Positions 31,793 to 44,519 of a DNA stretch of 64,000 nt are shown piece after piece. Under the pieces are notes generated by a model, which was not told the origin of the DNA, did no database searches, and was given only the letters and a program-made list of their open reading frames with translations. Position numbers and translations under genes: made by a program. The DNA is taken from the NCBI RefSeq assembly GCF_038502225.1, contig NC_091323.1, positions 27,864,845-27,928,844 on the forward strand. Direction: 5' to 3'. Numbering within the stretch: position 1 is the stretch's first letter; every line of letters starts with the position of its first letter. The DNA is from Cherax quadricarinatus (taxonomy: Eukaryota; Arthropoda; Malacostraca; Decapoda; Parastacidae).

Positions 31793-34700
31793 CTCTCCAA
31801 CCCTCCTGCTTCCTTCCATCCCTCCTGCTTCCCTCCAACCCTCCTGCTTCCTTCCATCCCTCCTGCTTCCCTCCAACCCTCCTGCTTCCCTCCAGCCCTC
31901 CTGCTTCCTTCCATCCCTCCTGCTTCCCTCCAACCCTCCTGCTTCCCTCCAACCCTCCTGCTTCCTTCCATCCCTCCTGCTTCCCTCCAACCCTCCTGCT
32001 TCCCTCCAGCCCTCCTGCTTCCTTCCATCCCTCCTGCTTCCCTCCAACCCTCCTGCTTCCCTCCAACCCTCCTGCTTCCTTCCATCCCTCCTGCTTCCCT
32101 CCAACCCTCCTGCTTCCCTCCAGCCCTCCTGCTTCCTTCCATCCCTCCTGCTTCCCTCCAACCCTCCTGCTTCCCTCCAACCCTCCTGCTTCCTTCCATC
32201 CCTCCTGCTTCCCTCCAACCCTCCTGCTTCCCTCCAGCCCTCCTGCTTCCTTCCATCCCTCCTGCTTCCCTCCAACCCTCCTGCTTCCCTCCAACCCTCC
32301 TGCTTCCTTCCATCCCTCCTGCTTCCCTCCAACCCTCCTGCTTCCCTCCAGCCCTCCTGCTTCCTTCCATCCCTCATGCTTCCCTCCAACCCTCCTGCTT
32401 CCTTCCATCCCTCCTGCTTCCCTCCAACCCTCCTGCTTCCCTCCAACCCTCCTGCTTCCCTCCAACACTCCTGCTTCCCTCCAACCCTCCTGCTTCCTTC
32501 CATCCCTCCTGCTTCCCTCCAACTCTCCTGCTTCCTTCCATCCCTCCTGCTTCCCTCCAACCCTCCTGCTTCCCTCCTGCTTCCTTCCATCCCTCCTGCT
32601 TCCCTCCAACCCTCCTGCTTCCTTCCATCCCTCCTGCTTCCCACCAACCCTCCTGCTTCTCTCCAGCCCTCCTGCTTCCCTCCAACCCTCCTGCTTCCTT
32701 CCATCCCTCCTGCTTCCCTCCATCCCTCCTGCTTCCCTCCAACCCTCCTGCTTCCACCCTCCTGCTTCCCTCCAACCCTCCTGCTTCCCTCCAACCCTCC
32801 TGCTTCCCTCCATCCCTCCTGCTTCCTTCCATCCCTCCTGCTTCCCTCCAACCCTCCTGCTTCCCTCCAACCCTCCTGCTTCCTTCCATCCCTCCTGCTT
32901 CCCTCCAACCCTCCTGCTTCCCTCCAACCCTCCTGCTTCCTTCCATCCCTCCTGCTTCCCTCCATCCCTCCTGCTTCCTTCCATCCCTCTTGCTTCCCTC
33001 CAACCCTCCTGCTTCCTTCCATCCCTCCTGCTTCCCTCCAACCCTCCTGCTTCCCTCCAACCCTCCTGCTTCCCTCCAGCCCTCCTGCTTCCTTGCATCC
33101 CTCCTGCTTCCCTCCAACCCTCCTGCTTCCTTCCATCCCTCCTGCTTCCCTCCAACCCTCCTGCTTCCCTCCAACCCTCCTGCTTCCTTCCATCCCTCCT
33201 GCTTCCCTCCATCCCTCTTGCTTCCTTCCATCCCTCTTGCTTCCCTCCAACCCTCCTGCTTCCTTCCATCCCTTTTGCTTCCCTCCAACCCTCCTGCTTC
33301 CCTCCAACCCTCCTGCTTCCCTTAAGCCCCCCTGCTTCCTTCCATCCCTCCTGCTTCCCTCCAACCCTCCTGCTTCCTTCCATCCCTCCTGCTTCCCTCC
33401 AACCCTCCTGCTTCCTTCCATCCCTCCTGCTTCCCTCCAACCCTCCTGCTTCCCTCCATCCCTCCTGCTTCCTTCCATTCCTCCTGTTTCCCTCCAACCC
33501 TCTTGCTTCCCTCCAACCCTCCTGCTTCCTTCCATCCCTCCTGCTTCCCTCCATCCCTCTTGCTTCCTTCCATCCCTCTTGCTTCCCTCCAACCCTCCTG
33601 CTTCCTTCCATCCCTCCTGCTTCCCTCCAACCCTCCTGCTTCCCTCCAACCCTCCTGCTTCCCTCCAACCCTCCTGCTTCCCTCCAGCCCTCCTGCTTCC
33701 TTGCATCCCTCCTGCTTCCCTCCAACCCTCCTGCTTCCTTCCATCCCTCCTGCTTCCCTCCAACCCTTCTGCTTCCCTCCAACCCTCCTGCTTCCTTCCA
33801 TCCCTCCTGCTTCCCTCCATCCCTCTTGCTTCGTTCCATCCCTCCTGCTTCCCTCCAACCCTCCTGCTTCCTTCCTGCTTCCCTCCAGCCCTCCTGCTTC
33901 CTTGCATCCCTCCTGCTTCCTTCCATCCCTCCTGCTTCCCTCCAACCCTCCTGCTTCTCTCCAGCCCTCCTGCTTCCCTCCAACCCTCCTGCTTCCTTCC
34001 ATCCCTCCTGCTTCCCTCCAACCCTCCTGCTTCCCTCCAACCCTCCTGCTTCCCTCCAGCCCTCCTGCTTCCCTCCAACCCTCCTGCTTCCTTCCATCCC
34101 TCCTGCTTCCCTCCATCCCTCTTGCTTCCTTCCATCCCTCTTGCTTCCCTCCAACCCTCCTGCTTCCTTCCATCCCTCCTACTTCCCTCCAACCCTCCCT
34201 CCTGCTTCCTTCCATCCCTTCTGCTTCCTTCCATCCCTCCTGCTTCCCACCAACCCTCCTGCTTCTCTCCAGCCCTCCTGCTTCCCTCGAACCCTCCTGC
34301 TTCCTTCCATCCCTCCTGCTTCCCTCCATCCCTCCTGCTTCCCTCCAACCCTCCTGCTTCCCTCCAACCCTCCTGCTTCCTTCCATCCCTCCTGCTTCCC
34401 TCCAACTCTCCTGCTTCCTTCCATCCCTCCTGCTTCCCTCCAACCCTCCTGCTTCCCTCCATCCCTCCTGCTTCCTTCCATTCCTCCTGCTTCCCTCCAA
34501 CCCTCCTGCTTCCCTCCAACCCTCCTGCTTCCTTCCATCCCTCCTGCTTCCCTCCAACCCTCCTGCTTCCCTCCAACCCTCCTGCTTCCCTTAAGCCCTC
34601 CTGCTTCCTTCCATCCCTCCTGCTTCCCTCCAACCCTCCTGCTTCCTTCCATCCCTCCTGCTTCCCTCCAACCCTCCTGCTTCCTTCCATCCCTCCTGCT

Positions 34701-36366
34701 TCCCTCCAACCCTCCTGCTTCCCTCCAACCCTCCTGCTTCCATCCAATCCTCCTGCTACCCTCCAACCAACCCTCCTGCTTCCTTCCATCCCTTCTGCTT
34801 CCCTCAAACCCTCCTGCTTCTTCCATCCCTCCTGCTTCCCTCCAACCCTCCTGCTTCCTTCCATCCCTCCTGCTTCCTTCCATCCCTCCTGCTTCCCTCC
34901 AACCCTCCTGCTTCCTTCCATCCCTCCTGCTTCCCTCCAACCCTCCTGCTTCCCTCCATCCCTCCTGCTTCCTTCCATTCCTCCTGCTTCCCTCCAACCC
35001 TCCTGCTTCCCTCCAACCCTCCTGCTTCCCTCCAATCCTCCTGCTCCCCTCCAACCCTCCTGCTCCCCTCCAACCCTCCTGCTCCCCTCCAACCCTCCTG
35101 CTTCCCTCCAACCCTCCTGCTTCCCTCCAACCCTCCTGCTTCCCTCCAACCCTCCTGCTTCCCTCCATCCCTCCTGTTCATTCCATCCCTCTTGCTTCCC
35201 TCCAACCCTCCTGCTTCCTTCCATCCCTCCTGCTTCCCTCCAACCCTCCTGCTTCCTTCCATCCCTCCTGCTTCCCTCCAACCCTCCTGCTTCCCTCCAA
35301 CCTTCCTGCTTCCCTCCATCCCTCCTGCTTCCCTCCAACCCTCCTGCTTCCTTCCATCCCTCCTGCTTCCTTCCATCCCTCCTGCTTCCCTCCAACCCTC
35401 CTGCTTCCCTCCAACCCTCCTGCTTCCTTCCATCCCTCCTGCTTCCCTCCAACCAACCCTCCTGCTTCCTTCCATCCCTTCTGCTTCCCTCAAACCCTCC
35501 TGCTTCTTCCATCCCTCCTGCTTCCCTCCAACCCTCCTGCTTCCTTCCATCCCTCCTGCTTCCTTCCATCCCTCCTGCTTCCCTCCAACCCTCCTGCTTC
35601 CTTCCATCCCTCCTGCTTCCCTCCAACCCTCCTGCTTCCCTCCATCCCTCCTGCTTCCTTCCATCCCTCCTGCTTCCCTCCAACCCTCCTGCTTCCCTCC
35701 AACCCTCCTGCTTCCCTCCAGCCCTCCTGCTTCCCTCCAACCCTCCTGCTTCCCTCCAACCCTCCTGCTTCCCTCCAACCCTCCTGCTTCCTTCCATCCC
35801 TTCTGCTTCCTTCCAACCCTCCTGCTTAACTCCAACCCTCCTGCTTCCTCCAACCCCCCTGCTTCCCTCCAACCCTCCTGCTTCCCTCCAACCCTCCTGC
35901 TTACATCCAACCCTCCTGGTTCCCTCCAACCCTCCTGCTTCTCTCCATCCCTCCTGCTTCCCTCCATCCCTCCTGCTTCCTTCCATCCCTCCTGCTTCCT
36001 TCCATATCTCCTGCTTTCCTCCAACCCTCTTGCTTCCTTCCATCCCTCCTGCTTCCCCCAACCCTCCTGCTTCCTTCCATCCCTCCTGCTTCCCTCCAAC
36101 CCTCCTGCTTCCCTCCAACCCTCCTGCTTCCTTCCATCCCTCCTGCTTCCTTCCATCCCTCCTGCTTCCCTCCTACCCTCCTGCTTCCTTCCATCCCTCC
36201 TGCTTCCCTCCTACCCTCCTGCTTCCTTCCATCCCTCCTGCTTCCCTCCATCCCTCCTGCTTCCTTCCATTCCTCCTGCTTCCCTCCATCTCTCCTGCTT
36301 CCTTCCATCTCTCCTGCTTCTCTCCATCCCTCCTCCTCCCCTCCACCCCTCCTGCTTCCCTCCATG
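31793..36366. repeat. 4.6-kb pyrimidine-rich 19-bp minisatellite
   Basis: Unit CCCTCCTGCTTCCCTCCAA (19 bp), with CTTCCAT, CAGC and CATC variants, about 240 copies. At about 31850-32365 copies are organised as a 114-bp higher-order repeat (six units; the 57-bp halves alternate CCAACC/CCAGCC). The unit has no stop in any of the three frames on either strand once read in triplets of units (57 bp, 19 codons). This explains the many overlapping ORFs, up to 1451 codons (EGSRRVGGKQEGWREAGG repeats). I do not regard these as genes. Confidence 0.97.
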
Positions 36367-36384
36367 CTTAAGATAAACACCAAT

Positions 36385-36560
36385 ACACCGCCTAGTTGTC
36401 TTCAAGAGGGATCATGGTAAGTTCCTCACGCCATTAGCTGGCCAGCCGAGCTGTGTTGCTACATTGGATTGCAGGCAACGGGCACCAACAACCTAGTTGA
36501 TCAAGTCAGCAACCAGGCGGTCTGGTCTGGGATTGAGAAGCGACTACAGGTAACTTGCAG
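36385..36560 (+). pseudogene. LINE-alpha 3' end
   Basis: CGCCTAGTTGTCTTCAAGAG + GGATCATGGTAAGTTCCTCA, then AACAACCTAGTTGATCAAGT and CAGGCGGTCTGGTCTGGGAT. It matches CCTGGTTGTCTTCAAGAGGG at 54890 onward. It directly abuts the 19-bp array. Confidence 0.75.
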
Positions 36561-37019
36561 TTATCTGCACGTGGGTCATAATTGTTGCAAGTCGCCTGAG
36601 CACCATCATGAATCACTAAAATAGGAATCAACATTATTTTTCATTACATGTACACTTTTCGATGCCTCTGGGCGTATTTACAGTAAGAGATACACGTCTC
36701 TGTGTATATATACCCTGTGACCTTAACTAAGCAACACAACATGCGGCAAGGCTTCACTGATGAAGGCGCACCACCACAAGAGACGCACGGCACCAAGCTC
36801 TTGTTGTTTATTTGTTTTCAGATTTAAGGCAAATAGAGGAGTGGAGAGCATAGCGTCCGGGTGGTGGGGGGACGGTAGGGGTCCTGTTGAGTCTGGTAAG
36901 TTCAGATCCATGTCTGACTCACCTCGACTCATCCTCAGTTTGTAATATTCGTTTTCATACGCAATATCTTGGTGGGAAATGAGTGAGCCTAGAGAGTACA
37001 GTCTAGAGTACATATTAAA

Positions 37020-37700
37020 CAGTTGGTGGAAGGATGAAGTCAGGAAGGTGGCGAGGGAAAAAAATATGAAAGGTTTTTACAATGTAAAACTGGTTTACGG
37101 AAGGCAGAGTATGTAAAGGGATAAAGTGAATTTAAAAGACTGGTGAGGGAGAGTGCAGGAGGAGAGCATGAGTGAATCTGTCATCAAATTTGCTAAGAAT
37201 AAGAAACAGTTTTGGAGAGAGATTAAGTCGAGAAAACCTGGGGAGCATATGAACTTGTCAGTTAAAAACGAAAGATGAGAACTGTTCCATGAGGAGCTGG
37301 AGGTACTAGAAAAACAGAGGGAATATTTTGAGAAGCTGTTAAGTGCTCATGATGAAAAGAGAGGTTGCGATTTTTTTTTTGTATTTTACAAGGAAGAATA
37401 AGATTTGATAGGAGTAAGGAAAAACTAGGAGGGAGTGTAGGGAAAGTGCTTGTGGTAGTGTTTAGAAGGAAAGTGAATAAGGGTAAAGCAGCTGGATCAG
37501 ACAGGATTAAGACTTCATTGCTTAAAACAGGTGGGGATATCGTTCTGAAGTGGTTGGTTTATTTGTTTAATTTATGCATGAAAGAAGGCAGGGTACCTAA
37601 GGTTTTGGCAAAGAGCAGACGTAGTTCCTTTGTATAAGAGGAAAGGGGACAAAAGAGTGTAAAAATTATAGAGGAATAAGACTGTTAAGGGAATGTGCTT
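37020..37700 (+). pseudogene. LINE-gamma RT N-terminal fragment
   Basis: Translation in pieces gives WWKDEVRKVAREKN, then IKFAKNKKQFWREIKSRKPG, HEELEVLEKQREYFEKLL, then KVNKGKAAGSDRIKTSLLKT, WLVYLFNLCMKEGRVPKVLA, a shift, and PLYKRKGDK...NYRGIRLL. This order (connector, KAAGxD box, NLC..EG.VP, P.YK.KGD..NYRGI) is the fingers region of non-LTR reverse transcriptases. Frameshifts and stops show it is dead, and the catalytic palm is absent. It differs from LINE-alpha and LINE-beta, so it represents a third element. Confidence 0.82.
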
Positions 37701-38094
37701 CGGGTGTGAGGAATTATAGCTGGCGAACACTGAAAGGTCCTGTACATTGTTATTCATGCATAAACTACCTTCTGTTATTACTTTTATACTATTCTAAGCC
37801 TTTTAACTTCACAATGAGCAAATGTGTCTAAAGGTATATACAAGGGGAAGAAAAATGGAAGGTGTTATAACTTGTGAGTTCAGGGGAAGCTTCCATGAAT
37901 CACTGTTTAGTGCTTGTGAGGCGCTCATCAGGCTGGTCAAGGAACTATTCACAGTGAAAACGGGGACAATACAAAAAAAAAATAATAGGATAGACTAGCA
38001 GAGACGGGATAAGAGCAACACAACGAAAGAAGCGAAAACGTGAAGGTAGACTGTTCATCCTTCTTCTGGCAGCCGTTATAAGAAATAGTGCCGG

Positions 38095-38290
38095 GACAAA
38101 TGTAGATGTTTTCAAGAGGAAAATGGATCACGACCTCCGCTAAGTGCCAGACCAATGAGGTTGCTATTGGCGGGCCGCCAACAGCAACAGCCTGATTAAC
38201 CAGACAATCCAGATAAAATCCTTGCCCCAGGCCGGGCTGTGAGAGTAGGGAAAAATCTAGAAATCGGTCACAGGTATATCACAGGTAAAG
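38095..38290 (+). pseudogene. Decayed LINE-alpha 3' end
   Basis: GATGTTTTCAAGAGGAAAAT, then CCAACAGCAACAGCCTGATT + AACCAGACAATCCAG, then CCCAGGCCGGGCTGTGAG match the family order with many changes. An unassigned AG-rich stretch follows to 38460 (possible RINNERVWDKIESRIAKKLE reading). Confidence 0.6.
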
Positions 38291-38464
38291 TATACAGTAG
38301 AATTAATAATGAAAGAGTTTGGGATAAGATAGAAAGTAGGATTGCAAAGAAATTAGAAAAATTTAGGAATGGTAAGAGTTGCGTACACCAAGTGTTTATA
38401 TGACAGTATATGAGAGATCAACACTTAGATAACGGTAAGAAACCTCTTAGTTTATGTATGACTT

Positions 38465-41400
38465 CAGAAAAGGCAGGGAGAGGGTGAGGTACAGACAGAA
38501 GGGAGGGAGAGAGTGAGGTACAGACAAGACGGAGAAAGTGAGGTACAGATAGAAGGGAGGGAGAGAGTGAGGTACAGACAGGAGGGAGAAAGTGAGGTAC
38601 AGATAGAAGGGAGGGAGAGAGTGAGGTACAGACAAGACGGAGAAAGTGAGGTACAGATAGAAGGGAGGGAGAGAGTGAGGTACAGACAGAAGGGAGGGAG
38701 AAAGTAAGATACAGACAGAAGGGAGGGAGAGAGTGAGGTACAGACAGAAGGGAGGGAGAAAGTGAGGTACAGATAGAAGGGAGGGAGAGAGTGAGGTACA
38801 GACAGAAGGGAGGGAGAAAGTAAGATACAGACAGAAGGGAGGGAGAGAGTGAGGTACAGACAGGACGGAGGGAGAAAGTGAGGTACAGACAAAAGGGAGG
38901 GAGAGAGTGAGGTACAGACAGAAGGGAGGGAGAAAGTGAGGTACAGACAGAAGGGAGGGAGAGAGTGAGGTACAGACAGAAGGGAGGGAGAGGGTGAGGT
39001 ACAGACAGGAGGGAGGGAGAAAGTGAGGTACAGATAGAAGGGAGGGAGAGAGTGAGGTACAGACAGAAGGGAGGGAGAAAGTGAGCTACATACAGAAGGG
39101 AGGGAGAGAGTGAGGTACAGACAGAAGGGAGGAAGAAAGTAAGGTACAGACAGAAGGGAGGGAGAGAGTGAGGTACAGACAGGACGGAGGGAGAAAGTGA
39201 GGTACAGAGAAAAGGGAGGGAGAGAGTGAGGTACAGACGGAAGGGAGGGAGAAAGTAAGGTACAGACAGAAGAGAGGGTGAGGTACAGACAGAAGGGAGG
39301 GAGAAAGTGAGGTACAGACAAAAGGGAGGGAGAGAGTGAGGTACAGACAGAAGGGAGGGAGAGAGTGAGGTACAGACAGAAGGGAGGGAGAGGGTGAGGT
39401 ACAGACAGGAGGGAGGGAGAAAGTGAGGTACAGACAGGAGGGAGAGAGTGAGGTACAGACAGAAGGGAGGGAGAAAGTGAGTTACAGACAGGAGGGAGGG
39501 AGAAAGTGAGGTACAGCCAGAAGGGAGGGAGAGAGTGAGGTACAGACAGAAGGGAGGGAGAAGGTGAGGTGCAGACAGAAGGGAGGGAGAAAGTGAGGTA
39601 CAGACAGGAGGGAGGGAGAAAGTGAGGTACAGACAGAAGGGAGGGAGAGAGTGAGGTACAGACAGGAGGGAGGGAGAAAGTGAGGTACAGACAGGAGGGA
39701 GGGAGAAAGTGAGGTACAGACAGAAGGGAGGGAGAGAGTGAGGTACAGACAGAAGGGAGGGAGAAAGTGAGGTACAGACAGAAGGGAGGGAGAGAGTGAG
39801 GTACAGAGAGAAGGGAGAGGGTGAGGTACAGACAGAAGGGAGGGAGAAAGTGAGGTACAGACAGAAGGGAGGGAGAGAGTGAGGTACAGACAGAAGGGAG
39901 GGAGAGGGTGAGGTACAGACAGAAGGGAGGGAGAGGGTAAGGTACAGAAAGAAGGGAGGGAGAAAGTGAGGTACAGACAGAAGGAAGAGAGAGTGAGGTA
40001 CAGACAGAAGGGAGTGAAAGAGTGAGGTTCAGACAGAAGGGAGGGAGAGAGTGAGGTACAGACAAAAGGGAGGGAGAAAGTGAGGTACAGACAGAAGGGA
40101 GGGAGAGAGTGAGGTACAGACAGAAGGGAGGGAAAGAGTGAAGTACAGACAGAAGGGAGGGAGAGAGTGAGGTACAGACAGAAGTTAGTGAGAGAGTGAG
40201 GTACAGACAGAAGGGAGGGAGAGAGTGAAGTACAGACAGAAGGGAGGGAGAGAGTGAGGTACAGACAGAAGAGAGTGAGACAGTAAGGTACAGACAGAAG
40301 GGAGGGAGAATGAGGTATAGACAGAAGGGAGGAAGAGAATGAGGCACAGACAGAAGGGAGGGAGTGAGGTACAGATAAAAGAGAGAGAGAAAGTGAGGTA
40401 CAGACAGAAGGGAGAGAGTGAGGTACAGACAGAAGGGAGTGAGAGAGTAAGGTACAGACAGAATGGAGTGAGAGAGTGAGGTACAGACAGAAGGGAGGGA
40501 GAGAGAGAGATGTACTGTCAGAAGGGAGGGAGAGAGTGAGGTACAGACAAGGGAGGGAGAGAGAGAGGTCCTGACAGAAGGGAGGGAGAGAGTGAGGTAC
40601 AGACAGAAGGGAGGAAGAAAGTGAGGTACAGACAGAAGGGAGGGAGAGAGCGAGGTACAGACAGGAGAGAGGTACAGACAGAAGGGAGAGAGAGAGCGAG
40701 GTACAGACAGGAGAGAGAGAGGTACAGGCAGAAGGGAGGGAGAGAGTAAGGTACAGACAGAAGGAAGAGAGTGAGGTACAGACAGAAGGAAGGGAGAGAG
40801 TGAAGTACAGACAGAAGGGAGGGAGAGTGAGGTACAGACAGAAGGGAGGGAAGGAGTGAGGTACAGACAGATGGGAGAAAATGAGGTACAGACCGAAGGG
40901 AGAGAGAGAGCGAGGTACAGACAGAAGGGAGGGAGAGAGTGAGGTACAGACAGAAGGGAGGGAGAGAGTGAGGTACAGACAGAAGGGAGGGAGAGAGTGA
41001 GCTACAGACAGACGGGAGGGAGAGAGTGAAATACAGACGGAAGGGAGTGAGAGAGTGAGGTACAGATACAGACAGAAAGGAGGGAGAGAGAGCGATGTAC
41101 AGACAGAAGGGAGGGAGAGAGTGAGGTACCGACAGAAGGAAGAGAGGCACAGACAGAAGGGAGGGAGTGAGGTACAGACAAAAGAGAGTGAGGTACAGAC
41201 AGAATGGAGAGAGTGAGGTACTTATAGAAGGGGGTGAGAGAGTGAGGTACAGACAGAAGGGAGGGAGAGAGTGAGGTACAGACAGAAGGTAGGGAGAGAG
41301 TGAGGTACAGACAGGAGAGAGAGAGGTACAGACAGAAGGGAGGGAGAGAGTAAGGTACATACAGAAGGGAGGAAGAGAGTGAGGTACAGACAGAAGGGAG

Positions 41401-43085
41401 GGAGAGAGTGACGCACAGACAGAAGGGAGGGAGAGAGTGAAGTACAGACAGAAGGGAGGGAGAGTGAGGTACAGACAGAAGGGAGGGAGGGAGTGAGGTA
41501 CAGACAGACGGGAGGGAGAAAATGAGGTACAGACCGAAGAGATTGAGAGAGTGAGGTACAGACAGAAGGGAGGGAGAGAGTGAAGTACAGACAGAAGGGA
41601 GGGAGAGAGTGATCTACAGACAGGAGAGAGAGAGTGAAATACAGACGGAAGGGAGTGAGAGAGTGAGGTACAGACAGAAGGGAGAGAGAGAGAGATGTAC
41701 AGACAGAAGGGATGGAGAGAGTGAGGTACAGACAGAAGGGAGGGAGAGAGAGAGGTACTGACGGAAGGGAGGGAGAGAATGAGGTACAGACAGAAGGAAG
41801 AAAGTGAGGCACAGACAGAAGGGAGGAAGAGAGTTAGGTACAGACACAAGAGAGAGACTGTGAGGTACAGACAGAAGGGAGAGAGTGAGGTGCAGACAGA
41901 AGGGAGTGAGAGAGTGAGGTACAGACAGAAGGGAGTGAGGTACAGACAGAAGGGAGGGAGGGAGTGAGGTACAGACAGGAGAGAGAAAGGTACAGACAGA
42001 AGGTAGGGAGAGAGTGAGGTACAGACAGGAGAGAGAAAGGTACAGACAGAAGGGAGGGCGAGAGTAAGGTACAGACAGAAGGGAGGAAGAGAGTGAGGTA
42101 CAGACAGAAGGGAGGGAGAGAGTGAAGTGCAGACAGAAGGGAGGGAGAGAGTGAGGTACAGACAGAAGGGAGGGACAGAGTGAGGTACAGACAGAAGGGA
42201 GGGAGAGAGTGAGGTACAGACAGAAGGGAGGAAGAGAGTGAGGTACAGACAGACGGGAGGAAGTGAGTGAGGTACAGACGGAAGGGAGGGAGAGAGTGAG
42301 GTACAGATTGAAGGGAGGTAGAGAATGAGGTACAGACGGAAGGGAGGGAGAGAGTGAGGTACAGACAGACGGAAGGGAGAGAGTGAGGTACAGACAGAAG
42401 GGAGGGAGAGAGTGAGGTACAAACCGAAGGAAGGGAGAGAGTGAGGTACAGACAGAAGGGAGGGAGGGAGTGAAGTACAGACAGAAGGAAGGGAGAGTGA
42501 GGTACAGACAGAAGGGAGGGAGAAAATGAGGTACAGACAAACGGGAGGGAGAAAATGAAGTACACACCGAATGGAGGGAGAGAGTGAGGTACAGACAGAA
42601 GGGAGGGAGATAGTGAGGTACAGGCAGAAGGGAGGGAGAGAGTGAAATACAGACAGAAGGGAGGGAGAGAGTGAGCTACAGACAGAAGGGAGGGAGAGAG
42701 TGAGGTACAGTCAGAAGGGAGGGACAGAGTGAGGTACAGACAGAAGGGAGGGAGAGAGTGAGGTACAGACAGAAGGGAGGGAGAGAGTGAGGTACAGACA
42801 GAAGGGAGGGAGAGAGTGAGGTACAGACAGACGGGAGGAAGTGAGTGAGGTACAGACGGAAGGGAGGGAGAGAGTGAGGTACAGATTGAAGGGAGGTAGA
42901 GAGTGAGGTACAGACGGAAGGGAGGGAGAGAGTGAGGTACAGACAGACGGAAGGGAGAGAGTGAGGTACAGACAGACGGAAGGGAGAGAGTGAGGTACAG
43001 ACAGAAGGGAGGGAGAGAGTGAGGTACAAACCGAAGGAAGGGAGAGAGTGAGGTACAGACAGACGGGAGGGAGAGAGGAACAGGG
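38465..43085. repeat. 4.6-kb purine-rich 29-bp minisatellite
   Basis: Unit GAGGTACAGACAGAAGGGAG + GGAGAGAGT (29 bp), about 160 copies with GGAGG/GACGG/AAAGG variants and occasional half units. Three units give a 29-codon cycle, so the minus strand shows long spurious ORFs of SLPSVCTSLSPSLLSVPHS type (up to 634 codons). A block of about 140 bp at 42243 recurs at 42821, showing internal segmental duplication. Confidence 0.97.
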
Positions 43086-43230
43086 AGCGCATGAAGGAGA
43101 GAGAAGGAGAGGGGGAGGAGAGCCGAGGTCATGTCTGGTTCCCTCATCACTTCCACCTCCGGTTTTGAGAAATAGAATGACTGTTTTGAGGATTAATTCC
43201 TCTTTGCATCTTTTGTTAGTTTATATCTCC

Positions 43231-43520
43231 ATACAGTTGTTGAGGGCGTCCTACGACACTGTATGTGAGGGCGTCCTACGACGCTGTATCTGAGGGCGCC
43301 CTGTGACGCTGTTTGTGAGGGAGTCCTACGACGCTGTTTGTGAGGGAGTCCTACGACGCTGTATGTGAGGGAGTCCTACGACGTATGTGAGGGCGTCCAA
43401 CGACACTGACGGCATCCTACAACACTGAGGGCGTCCTACGATACTGTGAGGGCGACCTACGACACTATGTGACGGCGTCGTACGAAACTTTTTGAGGGCG
43501 TCCTACGACACTGTGTGTGC
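43231..43520. repeat. 25-bp minisatellite, decaying to the right
   Basis: Unit GAGGGCGTCCTACGACACTG + TATGT, about 11 copies. Units after 43380 lose segments. Confidence 0.88.
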
Positions 43521-43529
43521 TCTGCGTTA

Positions 43530-44040
43530 GGGTTTAAATGCACCATTTTTTTTATATTATATATTCTCAGTCACACAAAATGAAAACCATATAGGAAGTC
43601 ATGACATCAGAAATATGATGTATGGGGTTTGCATACATTTCCTCGTTTAGTTCAATTTTCTTCTCTCGGAGAATAAAGAAATACTTCCTAACATTGCTAT
43701 CGTTCATATGTTTCTAGTTTTCTGGCTTGTGACTCTCTGCATTACCTTGATTCTGGTGAAAGGTTCTTAATCCAAATAAATGAAGCTCATCTCCTATTTG
43801 AATCACACCTGATTACCCCTCATTTCCCATCAGTATCACCTACTGTGACCTCTTAAATCATCAACTAGTAGGTTTCCCCTTGTCCTGCTCTGTTGCTTCC
43901 TTATCAGTTCTGTATTTCATAATCGCGTCTTTATACTACTTTCTTCCAGAATCATCATAGTACTTTTAGTTTCTCCTTATGTTGTCTTCATCTCAACTCG
44001 GGTACAATTATTGTAATATTGTTGGTGGAATTACCGACTT
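43530..44040. other. No gene recognised
   Basis: T-rich unique-looking DNA. Confidence 0.5.
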
Positions 44041-44046
44041 TGTGTT

Positions 44047-44186
44047 CGGTAAAAGGACACAAATGTAACTAATGTGACATTTTATTGTGGAAACGTTTCG
44101 CTCTCCAGGAGCTTCACAAAGCTCCTGGAGAGCGAAACGTTTCCACACTAAAATGTCGCATTACTTGCACTTGTGTCCTTTTACGG
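44047..44186. mobile_element. FB2 compact fold-back element
   Basis: 66-bp arms (44047-44112 and 44121-44186) around an 8-nt loop TTCACAAA. The arms begin CGGTAAAAGGACACAA and end GAAACGTTTCGCTCTCCAGG + AGC. A few mismatches lie in the outer half. A single-arm relic is at 1191-1240. Confidence 0.92.
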
Positions 44187-44293
44187 AACAATTATTATTT
44201 TAAACATTGGACCTTCTCATATTTTTATGATGGCGACAAGTGGGTATAAAGGTGCGTAATACAGAGTAATCAGTCCTTCAGTTTATTAATCCT

Positions 44294-44325
44294 AAGCGAA
44301 ATGCCGTCTTAAATTAAAGTTTGTA
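44294..44325. repeat. FB3-type arm relic
   Basis: AAGCGAAATGCCGTCTTAAA + TTAAAGTTTGTA resembles the right arm of the element at 63090-63200. Confidence 0.45.
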
Positions 44326-44519
44326 GTGTCTTTACCTGAAAGAATTCATTGTTTTGGGTCACCAAAGCTTCGAAACTTGATTACAAACACCGAGCTGTAC
44401 TCAGTTGTTTTTTGCGAGGGTCGAGGATCAGCAAGTGGCCCCTCCTCTTTAAAGTACAGTAGCCAGCATTGTTGGTCCTTGGTCTCGCGGGGCCTATCAT
44501 ACTTACTCCTGATAATGTG

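Noticed and set aside
31763..36118. 1451-codon minus-strand and 1354-codon plus-strand ORFs
   Set aside because: They are the 19-bp minisatellite read in triplets of units; equally long ORFs exist in the other frames and on the other strand, and no start, splice or domain signal is present.
36723..37013. 96-codon minus-strand ORF with an internal CGAG/GTGAGT donor
   Set aside because: The possible exon (HQDIAYENEYYKLRMSR) has no convincing acceptor, and the antisense frame is equally open.
38464..43156. Long Ser/Leu/Pro/Cys-rich minus-strand ORFs up to 634 codons
   Set aside because: Artefact of the 29-bp purine-rich array (29-codon cycle).
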